DNA from: Allolobophora icterica
Lineage: Eukaryota; Annelida; Clitellata; Crassiclitellata; Lumbricidae
Length of the DNA: 64,000 bases
Direction of reading: 5' to 3'
Assembly (NCBI GenBank): GCA_963556255.1
Contig: OY744613.1
Location: 52,764,949-52,828,948 of the forward strand
The notes beneath the pieces were generated by a model, which worked only from the letters and a program-made list of their open reading frames with translations, ran no database searches and had not been told where the DNA came from. Made by a program: the position numbers and the translations under genes. Shown piece by piece: positions 42,395-51,459 of the stretch. Every line of letters begins with the position of its first letter. Position 1 is the stretch's first letter.

Positions 42395-42947
42395 CGGAAC
42401 TAGTGTCATATTTCACCCGAATTAAATTTCAGTAATCCTGGGTTTTAGCGTCCGAAATTATTTTCATTGAAACGTTCTAATACAATATACAATAATACAA
42501 TAAATAATCATCGTTCATCCAACCTCTAGTTCGAGTTTTACTATAAAATGTTTTCATCGGTCATACACGGGAATAATATCGGCACTAAAACGATATATTT
42601 TCATCGCAATTCCAACTTCTAGTTTGACTTTTATTATGTAATATTTTTATCGATCATCCGGCTTCTAGTTTCATTGATATTTTCATCAATCTTCCAACTT
42701 CTTGTTTCAGTTTAACTGTGAAACGTTTCATCGCTCATGCAATGTAAATAATTTCGGACGCTAAAACCCAGGATTACCTAAATTTCTTCAGTGAAAAATC
42801 GAGATTCCACTCGCAGGTAGGCCTATAGCTTTTAGGTCGCACAGAATAGCTAAGCTACACTGACCTAAGCCGTAACCGACCCTCAAAACGCCTACTATGA
42901 AACAAAAAGACCGGGTTTAATACGGGTGAAATTTTACACTAGTACCG
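42395..42947. mobile_element. Outer inverted-repeat element in the ZNF6 leader, containing a nested MITE
   Basis: CGGAACTAGTGTCATATTTC at 42395 and GAAATTTTACACTAGTACCG ending at 42947 are about 32-bp inverted repeats (continuing ACCCG.ATTAAA). The MITE 42431-42778 lies inside, just after the left arm. No target duplication resolved and no coding sequence. Confidence 0.6.
42431..42778. mobile_element. GGTAATCCTGGG-type MITE, copy 1, with 8-bp target duplication
   Basis: Ends AGTAATCCTGGGTTTTAGCG and CGCTAAAACCCAGGATTACC form a 30-bp inverted repeat. TAAATTTC is duplicated at 42423-42430 and 42779-42786. The interior has core units (ATCCAACTTCTAGTTTGACT, TTTTCATCGCAATTCC) including GGGAATAATATCGGCACTAA. 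Same family as 48535-49183 and 51460-51880. Confidence 0.9.
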
Positions 42948-43084
42948 CAACTGTAGTTTAGAGATTGTTCCAGAATGACATACAAACACAAGATTGTCTT
43001 TAGTGCGATAGAGTGATAATAAAAAGTGTTCACATTAATTGTAAAATAAGTCAGTAATACTGTAATGCGAAGGGTTATAGAAAT

Positions 43085-43634
43085 GGATAAATCTTCTGCG
43101 GCGGAAAATTCCGCCACGCTAAATAGAAAAATTTACTTCCGCGGCGAAAACTTCGCGCATGCGCAAAGCTACCTTCGCGCATGCGCACCCCTTCATACCA
43201 AACCGAGAATCCAGCTTCTATATTGTTTTAGTATGACGTTTTCATCGCTCATCCAGATTCTAGTTTGAGCTTTTTTTAGCTTTTTTTTTGATTGCTCTTC
43301 TAGCTTCTACTCTAAGCTGCTGTTTTTATCGGTCTTTCAGCTTCTAGCTCAGGTTCTGACAGTATGAGAATTGTAGAAAAAAGACTGGGGGTTAGACTCT
43401 GATTTACGTGGAGTTGGGGTGTGCAATGAAGACTTTACTATGGGGTCCTAAGAAAGACTGGGGGGTTAAACCCCCAACCCCCGACAATTCTCACCCTGGG
43501 TTCTGATTAAAGGCGATACGAATTCCCATGTGCGCAAGATAGCGACATCTTCCGCCGCAGAAGTAAAAATTTCGTTAAAATTCGGAAGGCGAAAGTTTCC
43601 GCTGCATTAGTAATTCCTGCATTCGTTCCGCCGC
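43085..43634. mobile_element. MITE with TTCTGCGGCGGAA word ends, minisatellite core and a nested hAT-like element
   Basis: TATAGAAAT lies on both sides (43076-43084 and 43635-43643), and the interrupted leader sequence is seen uninterrupted at 4105-4125. The left end has CTTCTGCGGCGGAAAATTCC, TTCCGCGGCGAAAACTTCGC and CGCGCATGCGCA; the right end has CATCTTCCGCCGCAGAAGTA, GAAGGCGAAAGTTTCCGC and CGTTCCGCCGC. The core minisatellite occupies about 43205-43350. No coding content. Confidence 0.7.
43360..43498. mobile_element. 139-bp hAT-like MITE nested inside 43085-43634
   Basis: Ends CAGTATGAGAATTGT and ACAATTCTCACCCTG are inverted repeats beginning with CAG, as usual for hAT. GGTTCTGA is duplicated exactly at 43352-43359 and 43499-43506. 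The interior repeats AAGACTGGGGGTTA twice. Confidence 0.85.
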
Positions 43635-44403
43635 TATAGAAATATCTTCGCTAGTAACGTATATTTTACATTTGAATGCTTGGAGAATTGTGTCAAGTAG
43701 CGTACTTTAGCCCAATGGCTAGTTTCAGGATTTCAAGTGTCATGTAATTTGAAAGTTTTGGTAATTTTGTCGCCTCATAAATATAAATGAGCTATAATAT
43801 TGATTTTTTAATTTAAAAGCCTCAACTTGTTAAAATTCAGAAAATTTTTATGCGAGTGTTGCAATGTTCTTAGCAATGCTCTGTATACATTACAAAATTG
43901 GAACTTCTTCATTCTTAACAGAGCCACTGTTTCCATTTACAGAAGTGAAAGCCTGATTTCTAGAAGAGTTTGAGGGGGAGTTTGAATGACCACATCAAGG
44001 CAATTGAATGATGAAAAGCACACACAGTAAAATTTTGATTACAGCAAGTATTCCTTCAGCAAGAATTGCCTCAGAAATCAAACACCAGATCATATATTCG
44101 TTTACTTCTCATACACTTGACATAACACAATTGGTTTAAACAAAACCTAAAAGTTTTCAATTACAGAAGATAAAGAACTTGTTCAGAAAACGGATGTGAA
44201 TGTAATAGAAATACTTTGCTTGTTTACAGAATACGAATCCGCAAACCCCATCAGGTGTGCACTACGACTTTCATATAAAAGTACAAAATTTCATAATAAC
44301 TTACCAGAAAATCAACTTCGAAACGATGAATGAGGAGGAGGGTTTCTTTAAATCAGGAACATAGGATCAATGCAACAAAGACAAGGAAACAGAACAATTT
44401 ACA
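43635..44403 (+). other. ZNF6 leader with splice acceptor
   Basis: ATCTTCGCTAGTAACGTATA and ATAATATTGATTTTTTAATTT continue the native leader. TTCTTCATTCTTAACAG ends at 43921, followed by AGCCACTGTTTCCATTTACA, the conserved exon start. AGAAGATAAAGAACTTGTTC is at 44165. An ATG at 44326 (MNEEEGFFKSGT) keeps the ancestral initiator but meets TAG after 12 codons, so the finger frame starts at 44404. Confidence 0.55.
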
Positions 44404-47400
44404 ATGGACACAAATGACAAACCATACAAATGTGAATTATGCGAAAATGAATTTGGAACACCTTATATTCTAAAACAGCATAAACGAGTGCATGCAGGAG
44501 ATAAGCCATACAAATGCCAATACTGTCAGAAAGCATTTACAAGGTCTAACCATTTGAATGACCACACAAGAATCCACACTGGAGAAAAACCACACAAATG
44601 TCAGTTATGTGAAAAAGCGTTTGCAACAAGAAGTCATCTAAAATATCACATAAGAATCCACACTGTAGAAAAACCATACAAATGTCAGTTATGTGAAAAA
44701 GTGTTTGAAACAAGAGGTCATCTAAACTACCACACAAGAATCCACACTGGAGAAAAACCATACAAATGTGAGTTATGTGAAAAAGTGTTCGCAACAGGAA
44801 GTCACCTAAAATACCACATAAGAATCCACACTGGAGAAAAACCATACAAATGTGAGTTATGTGAAAAAGCGTTTGTAGCAAGAGGTCATCTAAACGACCA
44901 CACACGAATCCACACTGGAGAAAAACCACACAAATGTGAGTTATGTGAAAAAGCGTTTGCAACAAGAAATCATCTAAAATACCACATAAGAATCCACACT
45001 GGAGAAAAACCATACAACTGTGAATTATGCAAAAAAGGCTTTGAAACAAGAGGTCATCTGAAAGACCACATACGAATCCACACTGGAGAAAAACCATACA
45101 AATGTGAATTATGTGAAAAAGCGTTTGCAACAGGAAGTCATCTAAACTACCACAAAAGAATCCACACTGGAGAAAAACCACACAAATGTGAGTTATGTGA
45201 AAACGTGTTTGAAACAAGAAGTCATCTAAAACATCACACAAGAATCCACACTGGAGAAAAGCCATACAAATGTGAGATTTGCGAAAGAGCATTTGGAACG
45301 CCTTATATTCTAAACCAGCATAAACGGGTGCATGCAGGAGATAAGCCATACAAATGCCAATATTGTCAGAAAGCATTTACAAGGTCTAACCATTTGAATG
45401 ACCACACAAGAATCCACACTGGAGAAAAACCATACAACTGTCAATTATGTGAAAAAGTGTTTGAAACAAGAGGTCATCTAAACTACCACACAAGAATCCA
45501 CACTGGAGAAAAACCATACAAATGTGAGTTATGTGAAAAAGTGTTCGCAACAGGAAGTCACCTAAAATACCACATAAGAATCCACACTGGAGAAAAACCA
45601 TACAAATGTGAGTTATGTGAAAAAGCGTTTGTAGCAAGAGGTCATCTAAACGACCACACACGAATCCACACTGGAGAAAAACCATACAAATGTGAGTTAT
45701 GTGAAAAAGCGTTTGCAACAAAAAGTCATCTAAAATACCACATAAGAATCCACACTGGAGAAAAACCATACAACTGCGAATTATGTGAAAAAGCCTTTGA
45801 AACAAGAGGTCATCTAAAAGACCACATACGAATCCACACTGGAGAAAAACCATACAAATGTGAATTATGTGACAAAGTGTTTGAAACAAGAGGTCATCTA
45901 AACTACCACACAAGAATCCACACTGGAGAAAAACCATACAAATGTGAGTTATGTGAAAAAGTGTTCGCAACAGGAAGTCACCTAAAATACCATATAAGAA
46001 TCCACACTGGAGAAAAACCATACAAATGTGAGTTATGTGAAAAAGCGTTTGTAGCAAGAGGTCATCTAAACGACCACATACGAATCCACACTGGAGAAAA
46101 ACCATACAAATGTGAGTTTTGTGAAAAAGCGTTTGCAACAGGAAGTCATCTAAAATACCACATAAGAATCCACACCGGAGAAAAACCATACAAGTGTGAG
46201 TTATGTGAAAAAGCCTTTGAAAGAAGAGGTCATCTAAAAGACCACATACGAATCCACACTGGAGAAAAACCATACAAATGTGAATTATGTGAAAAAGCGT
46301 TTGCAACAGAAAGTCATCTAAAATACCACACAAGAATCCACACTGGAGAAATACCATACAAATGTGAGTTATGTGAAAACGTGTTTGAAACTAGAAGTCA
46401 TCTAAAACATCACACAAGAATCCACACTGGAGAAAAACCATACAAATGTGAGATATGCGAAAGAGCATTTGGAACTCCTTATATTCTAAACCAGCATAAA
46501 CGAGTGCATGCAGGAGATAAGCCATACAAATGCCAATACTGTCAGAAAGCATTTAGAAGGTCTAACCATTTGAATGACCACACAAGAATCCACACTGGAG
46601 AAAAACCATACAAATGTATGTTATGTGAAAAAGTGTTTGCAACAGGAAGTCACCTAAAATACCACATAAGAATCCACACTGGAGAAAAACCATACAAATG
46701 TGAGTTATGTGAAAAAACTTTTGCAACAAGAAGTCATCTAAAATACCACATAAGAATCCACACTGGAGAAAAACCAAACAAATGTCTTAGAAAGAAGTGT
46801 GGTGTACTTAAACATGTGCGAAAACATACAGGAGTTAAGCCATACAAATGCCAATATTGTCAAAATGCGTTCACGAGGTCTACACGTTTGAAAGAGCACA
46901 CGAGAACTCACAGTGTGGAAAAGCCATACAAATGGAAATTATGTGGGAAAACATTTGCAACACGTGGTTCCATAAAATACCACACAAGATCCCACACTGG
47001 GGTAAAAACATTCACGTCCAGTTTCAGTCAGGACCTCAATGTCCACATGATAACCAACACTGGAGAAAAAATCTACACATGTCATCTGTGTCACAAGTCA
47101 TTTAGTTCTCGTAGTTATTTGAAAATCCATGAGAAGAAGCACACTGGAGAGAAACCATATAAGTGTGAATTATGCAACAAACAATTTACCCTGAAGCGCG
47201 AGCTTAATAGTCATTCAAGCATTCACTTAGCAGAATTTTGCCACAAAGGATTTGGAAATGTTAATAGTAGTTTAAGTCATGCCAGCACAAACACAATCGA
47301 AAATGAATGTTTGAATTTCTCTGGATATGACAGATCATCTGTTTCTAATATTCAGCCTTTCCTAGTGAAACCATTTGGATGTGGAATCTGTGACAGAATG

Positions 47401-47508
47401 TTTGAAGTAGAAAATTTATATGTGGACCATTGTTACCAGCTTTGCTATTGTCCAGTGGAAGCTGAATTTGCTTTTGAGGATCAGCAACCGAATTACTTTA
47501 CTTTATGA
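44404..47508 (+). CDS. ZNF6: giant C2H2 array protein with about 34 fingers and family C-terminal module
   Basis: [10 protein letters not shown] starts directly in finger 1 and the 1034-residue product has 28 consecutive canonical fingers, a broken finger 29 (CLRKKCGVLKHVRKH), finger 30, finger 31 with Cys to Trp (YKWKLCGK), a shortened finger 32, and two more good fingers, then [40 protein letters not shown]. The array is built of repeated blocks: a GTPYIL finger followed by a SNHLNDH finger marks positions 1-2, 11-12 and 25-26, and a five-finger block (ETRGHLNYH, ATGSHLKYH, VARGHLNDH, AT.SHLKYH, E.RGHLKDH) occurs at fingers 4-8, 13-17 and 18-22, with exact 420-bp spacing between the last two. 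Nearly every recognition helix has His at position 3 and Tyr or Asp at position 6, so the fingers should recognise very similar triplets, presumably on repetitive DNA. Nuclear DNA-binding role is expected; the target is unknown. Confidence 0.93.
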   Translation: MDTNDKPYKCELCENEFGTPYILKQHKRVHAGDKPYKCQYCQKAFTRSNHLNDHTRIHTGEKPHKCQLCEKAFATRSHLKYHIRIHTVEKPYKCQLCEKVFETRGHLNYHTRIHTGEKPYKCELCEKVFATGSHLKYHIRIHTGEKPYKCELCEKAFVARGHLNDHTRIHTGEKPHKCELCEKAFATRNHLKYHIRIHTGEKPYNCELCKKGFETRGHLKDHIRIHTGEKPYKCELCEKAFATGSHLNYHKRIHTGEKPHKCELCENVFETRSHLKHHTRIHTGEKPYKCEICERAFGTPYILNQHKRVHAGDKPYKCQYCQKAFTRSNHLNDHTRIHTGEKPYNCQLCEKVFETRGHLNYHTRIHTGEKPYKCELCEKVFATGSHLKYHIRIHTGEKPYKCELCEKAFVARGHLNDHTRIHTGEKPYKCELCEKAFATKSHLKYHIRIHTGEKPYNCELCEKAFETRGHLKDHIRIHTGEKPYKCELCDKVFETRGHLNYHTRIHTGEKPYKCELCEKVFATGSHLKYHIRIHTGEKPYKCELCEKAFVARGHLNDHIRIHTGEKPYKCEFCEKAFATGSHLKYHIRIHTGEKPYKCELCEKAFERRGHLKDHIRIHTGEKPYKCELCEKAFATESHLKYHTRIHTGEIPYKCELCENVFETRSHLKHHTRIHTGEKPYKCEICERAFGTPYILNQHKRVHAGDKPYKCQYCQKAFRRSNHLNDHTRIHTGEKPYKCMLCEKVFATGSHLKYHIRIHTGEKPYKCELCEKTFATRSHLKYHIRIHTGEKPNKCLRKKCGVLKHVRKHTGVKPYKCQYCQNAFTRSTRLKEHTRTHSVEKPYKWKLCGKTFATRGSIKYHTRSHTGVKTFTSSFSQDLNVHMITNTGEKIYTCHLCHKSFSSRSYLKIHEKKHTGEKPYKCELCNKQFTLKRELNSHSSIHLAEFCHKGFGNVNSSLSHASTNTIENECLNFSGYDRSSVSNIQPFLVKPFGCGICDRMFEVENLYVDHCYQLCYCPVEAEFAFEDQQPNYFTL

Positions 47509-48534
47509 TTATAAAAATGTCAGTTCCATGCTAAAACTCCTTTTATATTCCAGATATATAAATAGATACATTTTGAAGTGTGCAAGGTTGCCTAAGTGAG
47601 AGCTGCTACTCAATCTGAAAGATTTTGCATATGTGGCGATGGTTTTTTATATTCACTGAAGGCTTTAACATGCTGATATGATTATGTCAAAAGTGTGTAT
47701 AGTTTTACTTGTTCAAAAGGAAGAAATCAAGTAAATATAAATGGTATGTGTTGAAAAGTAATACTGAAGGCATTTCTGTTGCCTTTTCATTCATGTCATT
47801 AATCAGTATTTTGTAAGAGTTTGTGAGAATTTTAGTTGGCCTAATATTGCTAAAGCATTGTCATACCTGTTTGGTGACAGTTCAAATAACCTCTCCCAAA
47901 GAACCAGACAGTGTTGTACAGCATATAGCTCTTATAATACATGGCAGCCAATAGCCTCCCTCCGAAAGCACAAGGCACAATATATAGACCGGATTAGGTT
48001 TATGAAAAAACGTAGGTAAGCACACGGGCTCAACTACCTCGAAAACTTGGAAAATGGAGTACCGACCGATGTAAGTAAGATATTTACACAGACAACAAGT
48101 ATAGTCTTTCAATCGTGAAAATTAGGTGTCTGAATACGACAATTATATAAGAGTGCCCATAAGCTGTGTCGTGGTTTGCCATGCGAAAACTGTAAGGTTG
48201 TCTCGTGGCGGATGGTAGCGCATGCTTTCTGTGTTCCGTGTGAATTGTGAACAATCATGATCACAGCAACCTTTTATTTATTTATTTACCACCATGCTAA
48301 TCCATGGCAAGTCATGCCTTTAATACTTAATAGTTTTACAAAGGCCGAGTTCGCAGGCTATTTTAAATAATTAAATTACTGTATGGAAGTTTAATTCTGC
48401 TGATAAAAATGAAAGTCGGTTGAAAGTCTTTCGTTACCTAACAGCTGCTAAGTAGTGGCGCCCCCTGGAAAATTTAAACAGCGGCCAGTGACTGGCCTGT
48501 ATGGGCCGCATCGGCCAGCCCATGAACGCGACAG
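47509..48534. other. ZNF6 3' flank and spacer
   Basis: From 47509 to about 47790 the sequence matches the distal 3' flank of the ZNF1 and ZNF3 units (TACATTTTGAAGTGTGCAAG, GAAGAAATCAAGTAAATATA), but the C-terminal relic of the other units is missing. From 47800 to 48534 no gene is recognised; a (TTTA)n tract at 48272-48288 may be a retroposon tail. Confidence 0.45.
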
Positions 48535-49183
48535 GGTAATCCTGGGTTTTAGCGTCTGAAATTATTTACATTGCATGAGCGATGAAAACATTCTTTTGTT
48601 AAACTCAAACAAGAAGTAGGAAGACTGATGAAAATATTACTGAAACTGGAAGCTGGATCATGGATGAAAATGTTACATGATAAACAGGGCTGTAGTGGTA
48701 AAATTAGAGGTGAGTATACGCTACCGGTTACTTTTCCGAAACAAATAAGAGGTGAATATACACTACAGTATTTTTTGAGTATAAACTACAGTATTTTAAT
48801 ATAAATAAATATAAATATTTTGTGAGGTGAGTATACGGTCTCTAGAGGTGAGTATACGCTGTATACTCTCGACTACAGCCCTGATGATAAAACATAAAAG
48901 TCCAACTAGAAGTTGGAATTACGATGAAAATAATTATATCGTTTTAGCGCTGACATCATTGCCGTGGATGAGCGATGAAAACATTTCATAGTTAAACTTA
49001 AACTAGAAGTTGGAAGATTGCTGAAAATATAGCTAAACTAGAGGCTGGATGGTGGATGAAAATATAACTGAAACTAGAAGTTGGATGAACCATGATTATT
49101 TATTCTATTAATATTTATTGTAGCCTATTAGGCCCACAACGTTTCAATGAAAATAATTTCGGACGCTAAAACCCAGGATAACC
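48535..49183. mobile_element. GGTAATCCTGGG-type MITE, copy 2, enlarged by a nested insertion
   Basis: Ends GGTAATCCTGGGTTTTAGCG and CGCTAAAACCCAGGATAACC; CGCGACAG (48527-48534) and CGCGACGG (49184-49191) are the target duplication with one change. The core units include AACTAGAAGTTGGAATTACG and GCGCTGACATCATTGCCGTG. A second hAT-type element is nested at 48685-48883; removing it gives about 440 bp, the size of copy 3. Confidence 0.88.
48685..48883. mobile_element. 199-bp hAT-like MITE nested in the previous element
   Basis: Ends CAGGGCTGTAGT and ACTACAGCCCTG; ATGATAAA is duplicated exactly at 48677-48684 and 48884-48891. Inside, GAGGTGAGTATACGCT is present three times. Typical CAGGG hAT terminus and 8-bp duplication. 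Confidence 0.9.
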
Positions 49184-49191
49184 CGCGACGG

Positions 49192-49420
49192 TTCTAGGAC
49201 TTTTCGCCCCCGGAACATTCGCCCCGACATTTCGCCCCCCCCCCCCGGAAGTTTCGCCCCGTGATCCAGCTTCTAGTCTTAGTTACATTTTCATCATAGA
49301 TCCCGGAGGCGAAACTTCCGGGGGGCGACTCTTCCCGGGGGCGAAATGTCGGGGGCGAATCTTCCGGGGGCGATTCCTCCAGGGGCGAAATTTCCGTATC
49401 CCGAACGCGACCACTCGCCT
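49192..49420. repeat. Element with TTCGCCCCGGAA words and one core unit
   Basis: The left side repeats TTTCGCCCCCGGAACATTCG, CCCCGACATTTCGCCCC and GGAAGTTTCGCCCC; the right side repeats GGAGGCGAAACTTCCGGGGG, GGGGGCGAAATGTCGGGGG and AGGGGCGAAATTTCCG in opposite orientation. Between them at 49262-49302 is one core unit (GATCCAGCTTCTAGTCTTAG). Same design as 20339-20974 and 498-982. Outer limits uncertain. Confidence 0.6.
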
Positions 49421-49767
49421 ATAGGCCTACAACATTGCAACTGGAATGTAGACGGTTCTCTTCCATCCTAGCTTACGGCCGGTCTATCAAACAATAAGGT
49501 AGACCTACACATTGCACAACTATGCATGCACCTAGAGTTCCTTAGACCTTCGTTTACTGCATACTTCAAATCAAATTATAACATTCGCGAAAAAAAGTTT
49601 AGCATCAAACATTAATTATTACAAAAGTCAACACGAATTGGGGACGTCATAGCCTCATAACATTTACGTCATCAATTTGTGTTTCCGATCAAGCGTCGCA
49701 AATAGACCCAAAAATATACGAAGTAAGTACAAGATAGCTACTTCTATTTCGCACTAAAGCAATATAT
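49421..49767. other. Spacer, nothing recognised
   Basis: Contains one TAGGCCTA; no reading frame or RNA recognised. Confidence 0.35.
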
Positions 49768-49775
49768 CGCGAAAT

Positions 49776-50050
49776 CATGGGCGGCGATCCCGGGGGTCGA
49801 TGGGACAAGACCCCACCTTTTAGAGTGGGGGCACACCATACATTTTGCCCCAAGAATTTTTTTGAAGAAACACAAAAAAGGTCAGCAAATTTTATCGCGC
49901 TCGAGCGCGAACAAATTTTTTATAATGAATTTTATCGTGAGTGTGAAAAAAATGTTGACATCTTATTTGACCAGTCCAGGTCAAAACTCTTTTTTTGACC
50001 AGATCATTTATACAGTGTCCCCCACCTGTCAAAAGAGATCGCCGCCACTG
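49776..50050. mobile_element. hAT-type MITE with GGGCGGCGATC end (copy 1)
   Basis: Starts CATGGGCGGCGATC and ends GATCGCCGCCACTG; CGCGAAAT is duplicated at 49768-49775 and 50051-50058. The inside matches the element at 58125-58619 over ACACCATACATTTTG.CCC, TTGAAGAAACACAAAAAAGG. Open frames within it are fragments. Confidence 0.88.
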
Positions 50051-50058
50051 CGCGAAAT

Positions 50059-50324
50059 CACGGAAAACATGAAAAATGCAGCAAAAGCAATTAAACATAT
50101 TAGCCTGACGTCGACGGCGCGCCGAAAAATTTACGGCGGCGCCCACGAAATGTCGCAGGGGCGGCGCGGCCTGCGCAGGGGGCTTCCATCGGCTACCTCA
50201 CGATGTGACCGAAGTAACGTTGCTTCGGGTTCCAACGTGGGCCAGCAGTTTGCCAGTTTCCTTGTGGTCCTCGTTGGCAGGTGTACTTGTTCGGTGGTCA
50301 TCTTTTTTTGGCGGGGACGGAGGA
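50059..50324. other. GC-rich spacer
   Basis: Positions 50105-50180 are GC-rich (GCGGCGCGGCCTGCGCAGGG). No gene or element recognised. Confidence 0.35.
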
Positions 50325-50520
50325 TAGAGTAATGGTAACACTCTTGGCCAGGAGAGTATTCAATTTAGAGAGCGGTTCGATACCCGTAACCCCTATAGAG
50401 CGGTGACTTGCATGGCTGCCAAACCGTGTGTTTAATTAAGATCTTGATTGTACTGCCGTGTTTCAATGTAATCTTACTGCGTTGGTCAGTTTGAATTAAT
50501 AAAGAAGATTATTATTATTT
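50325..50520 (+). mobile_element. tRNA-derived SINE
   Basis: TAGAGTAATGGTAACAC (50325-50341) is an A box and GGTTCGATACC (50374-50384) a B box. The body continues with ATGGCTGCCAAACCGTG, and the 3' end is AATTAATAAAGAAG followed by (ATT)n at 50504-50520. The head resembles the SINE at 41385-41530. RNA polymerase III transcription is expected from the boxes. Confidence 0.7.
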
Positions 50521-50603
50521 TGTTGTCCAATGAATTCTTAGTAGGCCTAACTTTCTGACGTTTTCTGAAGTATTTGATATTTTAACTACATTGATTTTTA
50601 TAG

Positions 50604-50768
50604 GCTACACAGGCAGACAAGTTCACTGGCCCAGAGAAAGCACAGTGTCGGCTATTGGAAAATGGTTTAAACATGAATGACACTTTTAACTTTATTAACG
50701 ACATCTTTTTCATCAAGATGGAAAATGCCAAAGAGCATGATTACATTGATAAATGCGAAGCAGCATAA
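50604..50768 (+). CDS. Candidate terminal exon of an unidentified gene (54 codons)
   Basis: ATTGATTTTTATAG is a good splice acceptor ending at 50603. The frame that begins there (ATQADKFTGPEKAQCRLLEN, then GLNMNDTFNFINDIFFIKME, then NAKEHDYIDKCEAA) is open to TAA at 50766-50768, while the same frame upstream of the acceptor is closed at once by TAG. The composition is that of an ordinary soluble protein: mixed charged and hydrophobic residues, no repetitive content. I do not recognise the family. It lies 10 bp upstream of the ZNF7 promoter block and has no paralogue in the other units. It may be the last exon of a neighbouring gene or a captured exon; upstream exons are not identified. Confidence 0.4.
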   Translation, partial: ATQADKFTGPEKAQCRLLENGLNMNDTFNFINDIFFIKMENAKEHDYIDKCEAA

Positions 50769-50778
50769 CGTCCCGAAT

Positions 50779-50858
50779 CAATCGAAAGAGAACACTAGCA
50801 TGCGTTGTACTATCCAACTTCTATTGCAAATATTTCCTTTCTAGTATACGCCATTTTG
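50779..50858 (+). promoter_or_regulatory. Conserved ZNF-family promoter block (unit of ZNF7)
   Basis: AATCAATCGAAAGAGAACAC, TTGTACTATCCAACTTCTAT, ATTTCCTTTCTAGTATACG and CGCCATTTTGACGAACACGA form the ZNF7/ZNF8/ZNF9-type block (AGAGNACACT in place of GAGGACA). CGCCATTTTG is intact at 50849-50858. The start of ZNF7 lies 2.1 kb downstream. Confidence 0.65.
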
Positions 50859-51459
50859 ACGAACACGACAAACTCGATTTAGGTATTTTGCTGTTGTGTC
50901 TTATAATTAGCATTTTTTAGGCTTTAGGCTTTCTAGAAAATTAATTTATTGACTTCTTTTCTGTGTGGAAAGATGAGAAGGCGAATAGAGATGAATTTTA
51001 AAAGGTGTGCAGTAATCCTCCTTTCGAGATGTATTGGTGGTATTGGTTTTGTGCAAATGAAATCTTTCTTCAAGTTTCATGTATTATTGGGGGGCCCGAT
51101 AGCGCATTGGATAACATCTGGCGTAGAGTGCGAGAGGTACAGAGATCGAGTCCCATAGGCGGACATGCTTTGTAGGCTGCAAGTTGCGCCGTGTATTGCA
51201 GGCTGTCTGTTCTGTTAGTAGTTAAGGTTTATCGCATAACATGTACATGTACAGCGCAGTGCGTTTGCAGGCGCTTAATTAAAGAATAAATATTATTATT
51301 ATTATTATTGATGGTATTGGTTTTGTGCAAATGAGATCTTTCTTCAAGTTTCGTAAACAACGGAGTAACTTTCATGTTTATTCATGAGATAAAATTGAGT
51401 TTTAGTTAGCAATCAGGCAAATTTTCAATAGTGCTTTAAACCGTTAGAATTAAAAGAAG
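50859..51459 (+). other. ZNF7 leader, first part (with SINE insertion)
   Basis: ACGACAAACTCGATTTAGGT, TGTGGAAAGATGAGAAGG and TTTCGTAAACAACGGAGTAA match the orphan unit at 34680-34920. It is interrupted by a SINE at 51080-51309 flanked by a long direct repeat. No conserved coding frame. Confidence 0.45.
51080..51309 (+). mobile_element. tRNA-derived SINE with a 41-bp target duplication
   Basis: TAGCGCATTGG (51100-51110) and GATCGAGTCCC (51144-51154) are A and B boxes of a tRNA-like head beginning GGGGCCCGATAGCGC. The 3' end has TTAATTAAAGAATAAAT and (ATT)n. The flanks 51039-51079 and 51313-51353 are the same 41 bp (GGTATTGGTTTTGTGCAAAT..., ending CTTCAAGTTTC) with one change, and the uninterrupted site is present in the orphan unit (TATTGGTTTTGTGCATGTGA at 34859). 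Confidence 0.85.

Noticed and set aside
44546..46777. Long minus-strand open frames opposite ZNF6 ([14 protein letters not shown] repeats)
   Set aside because: They are the antisense of the repeated finger linker; the codon structure of the plus-strand fingers keeps that frame open.
50325..50400. A genuine tRNA gene at the A/B-box pair
   Set aside because: Acceptor and anticodon stems do not pair and a SINE-like body with (ATT)n tail follows.
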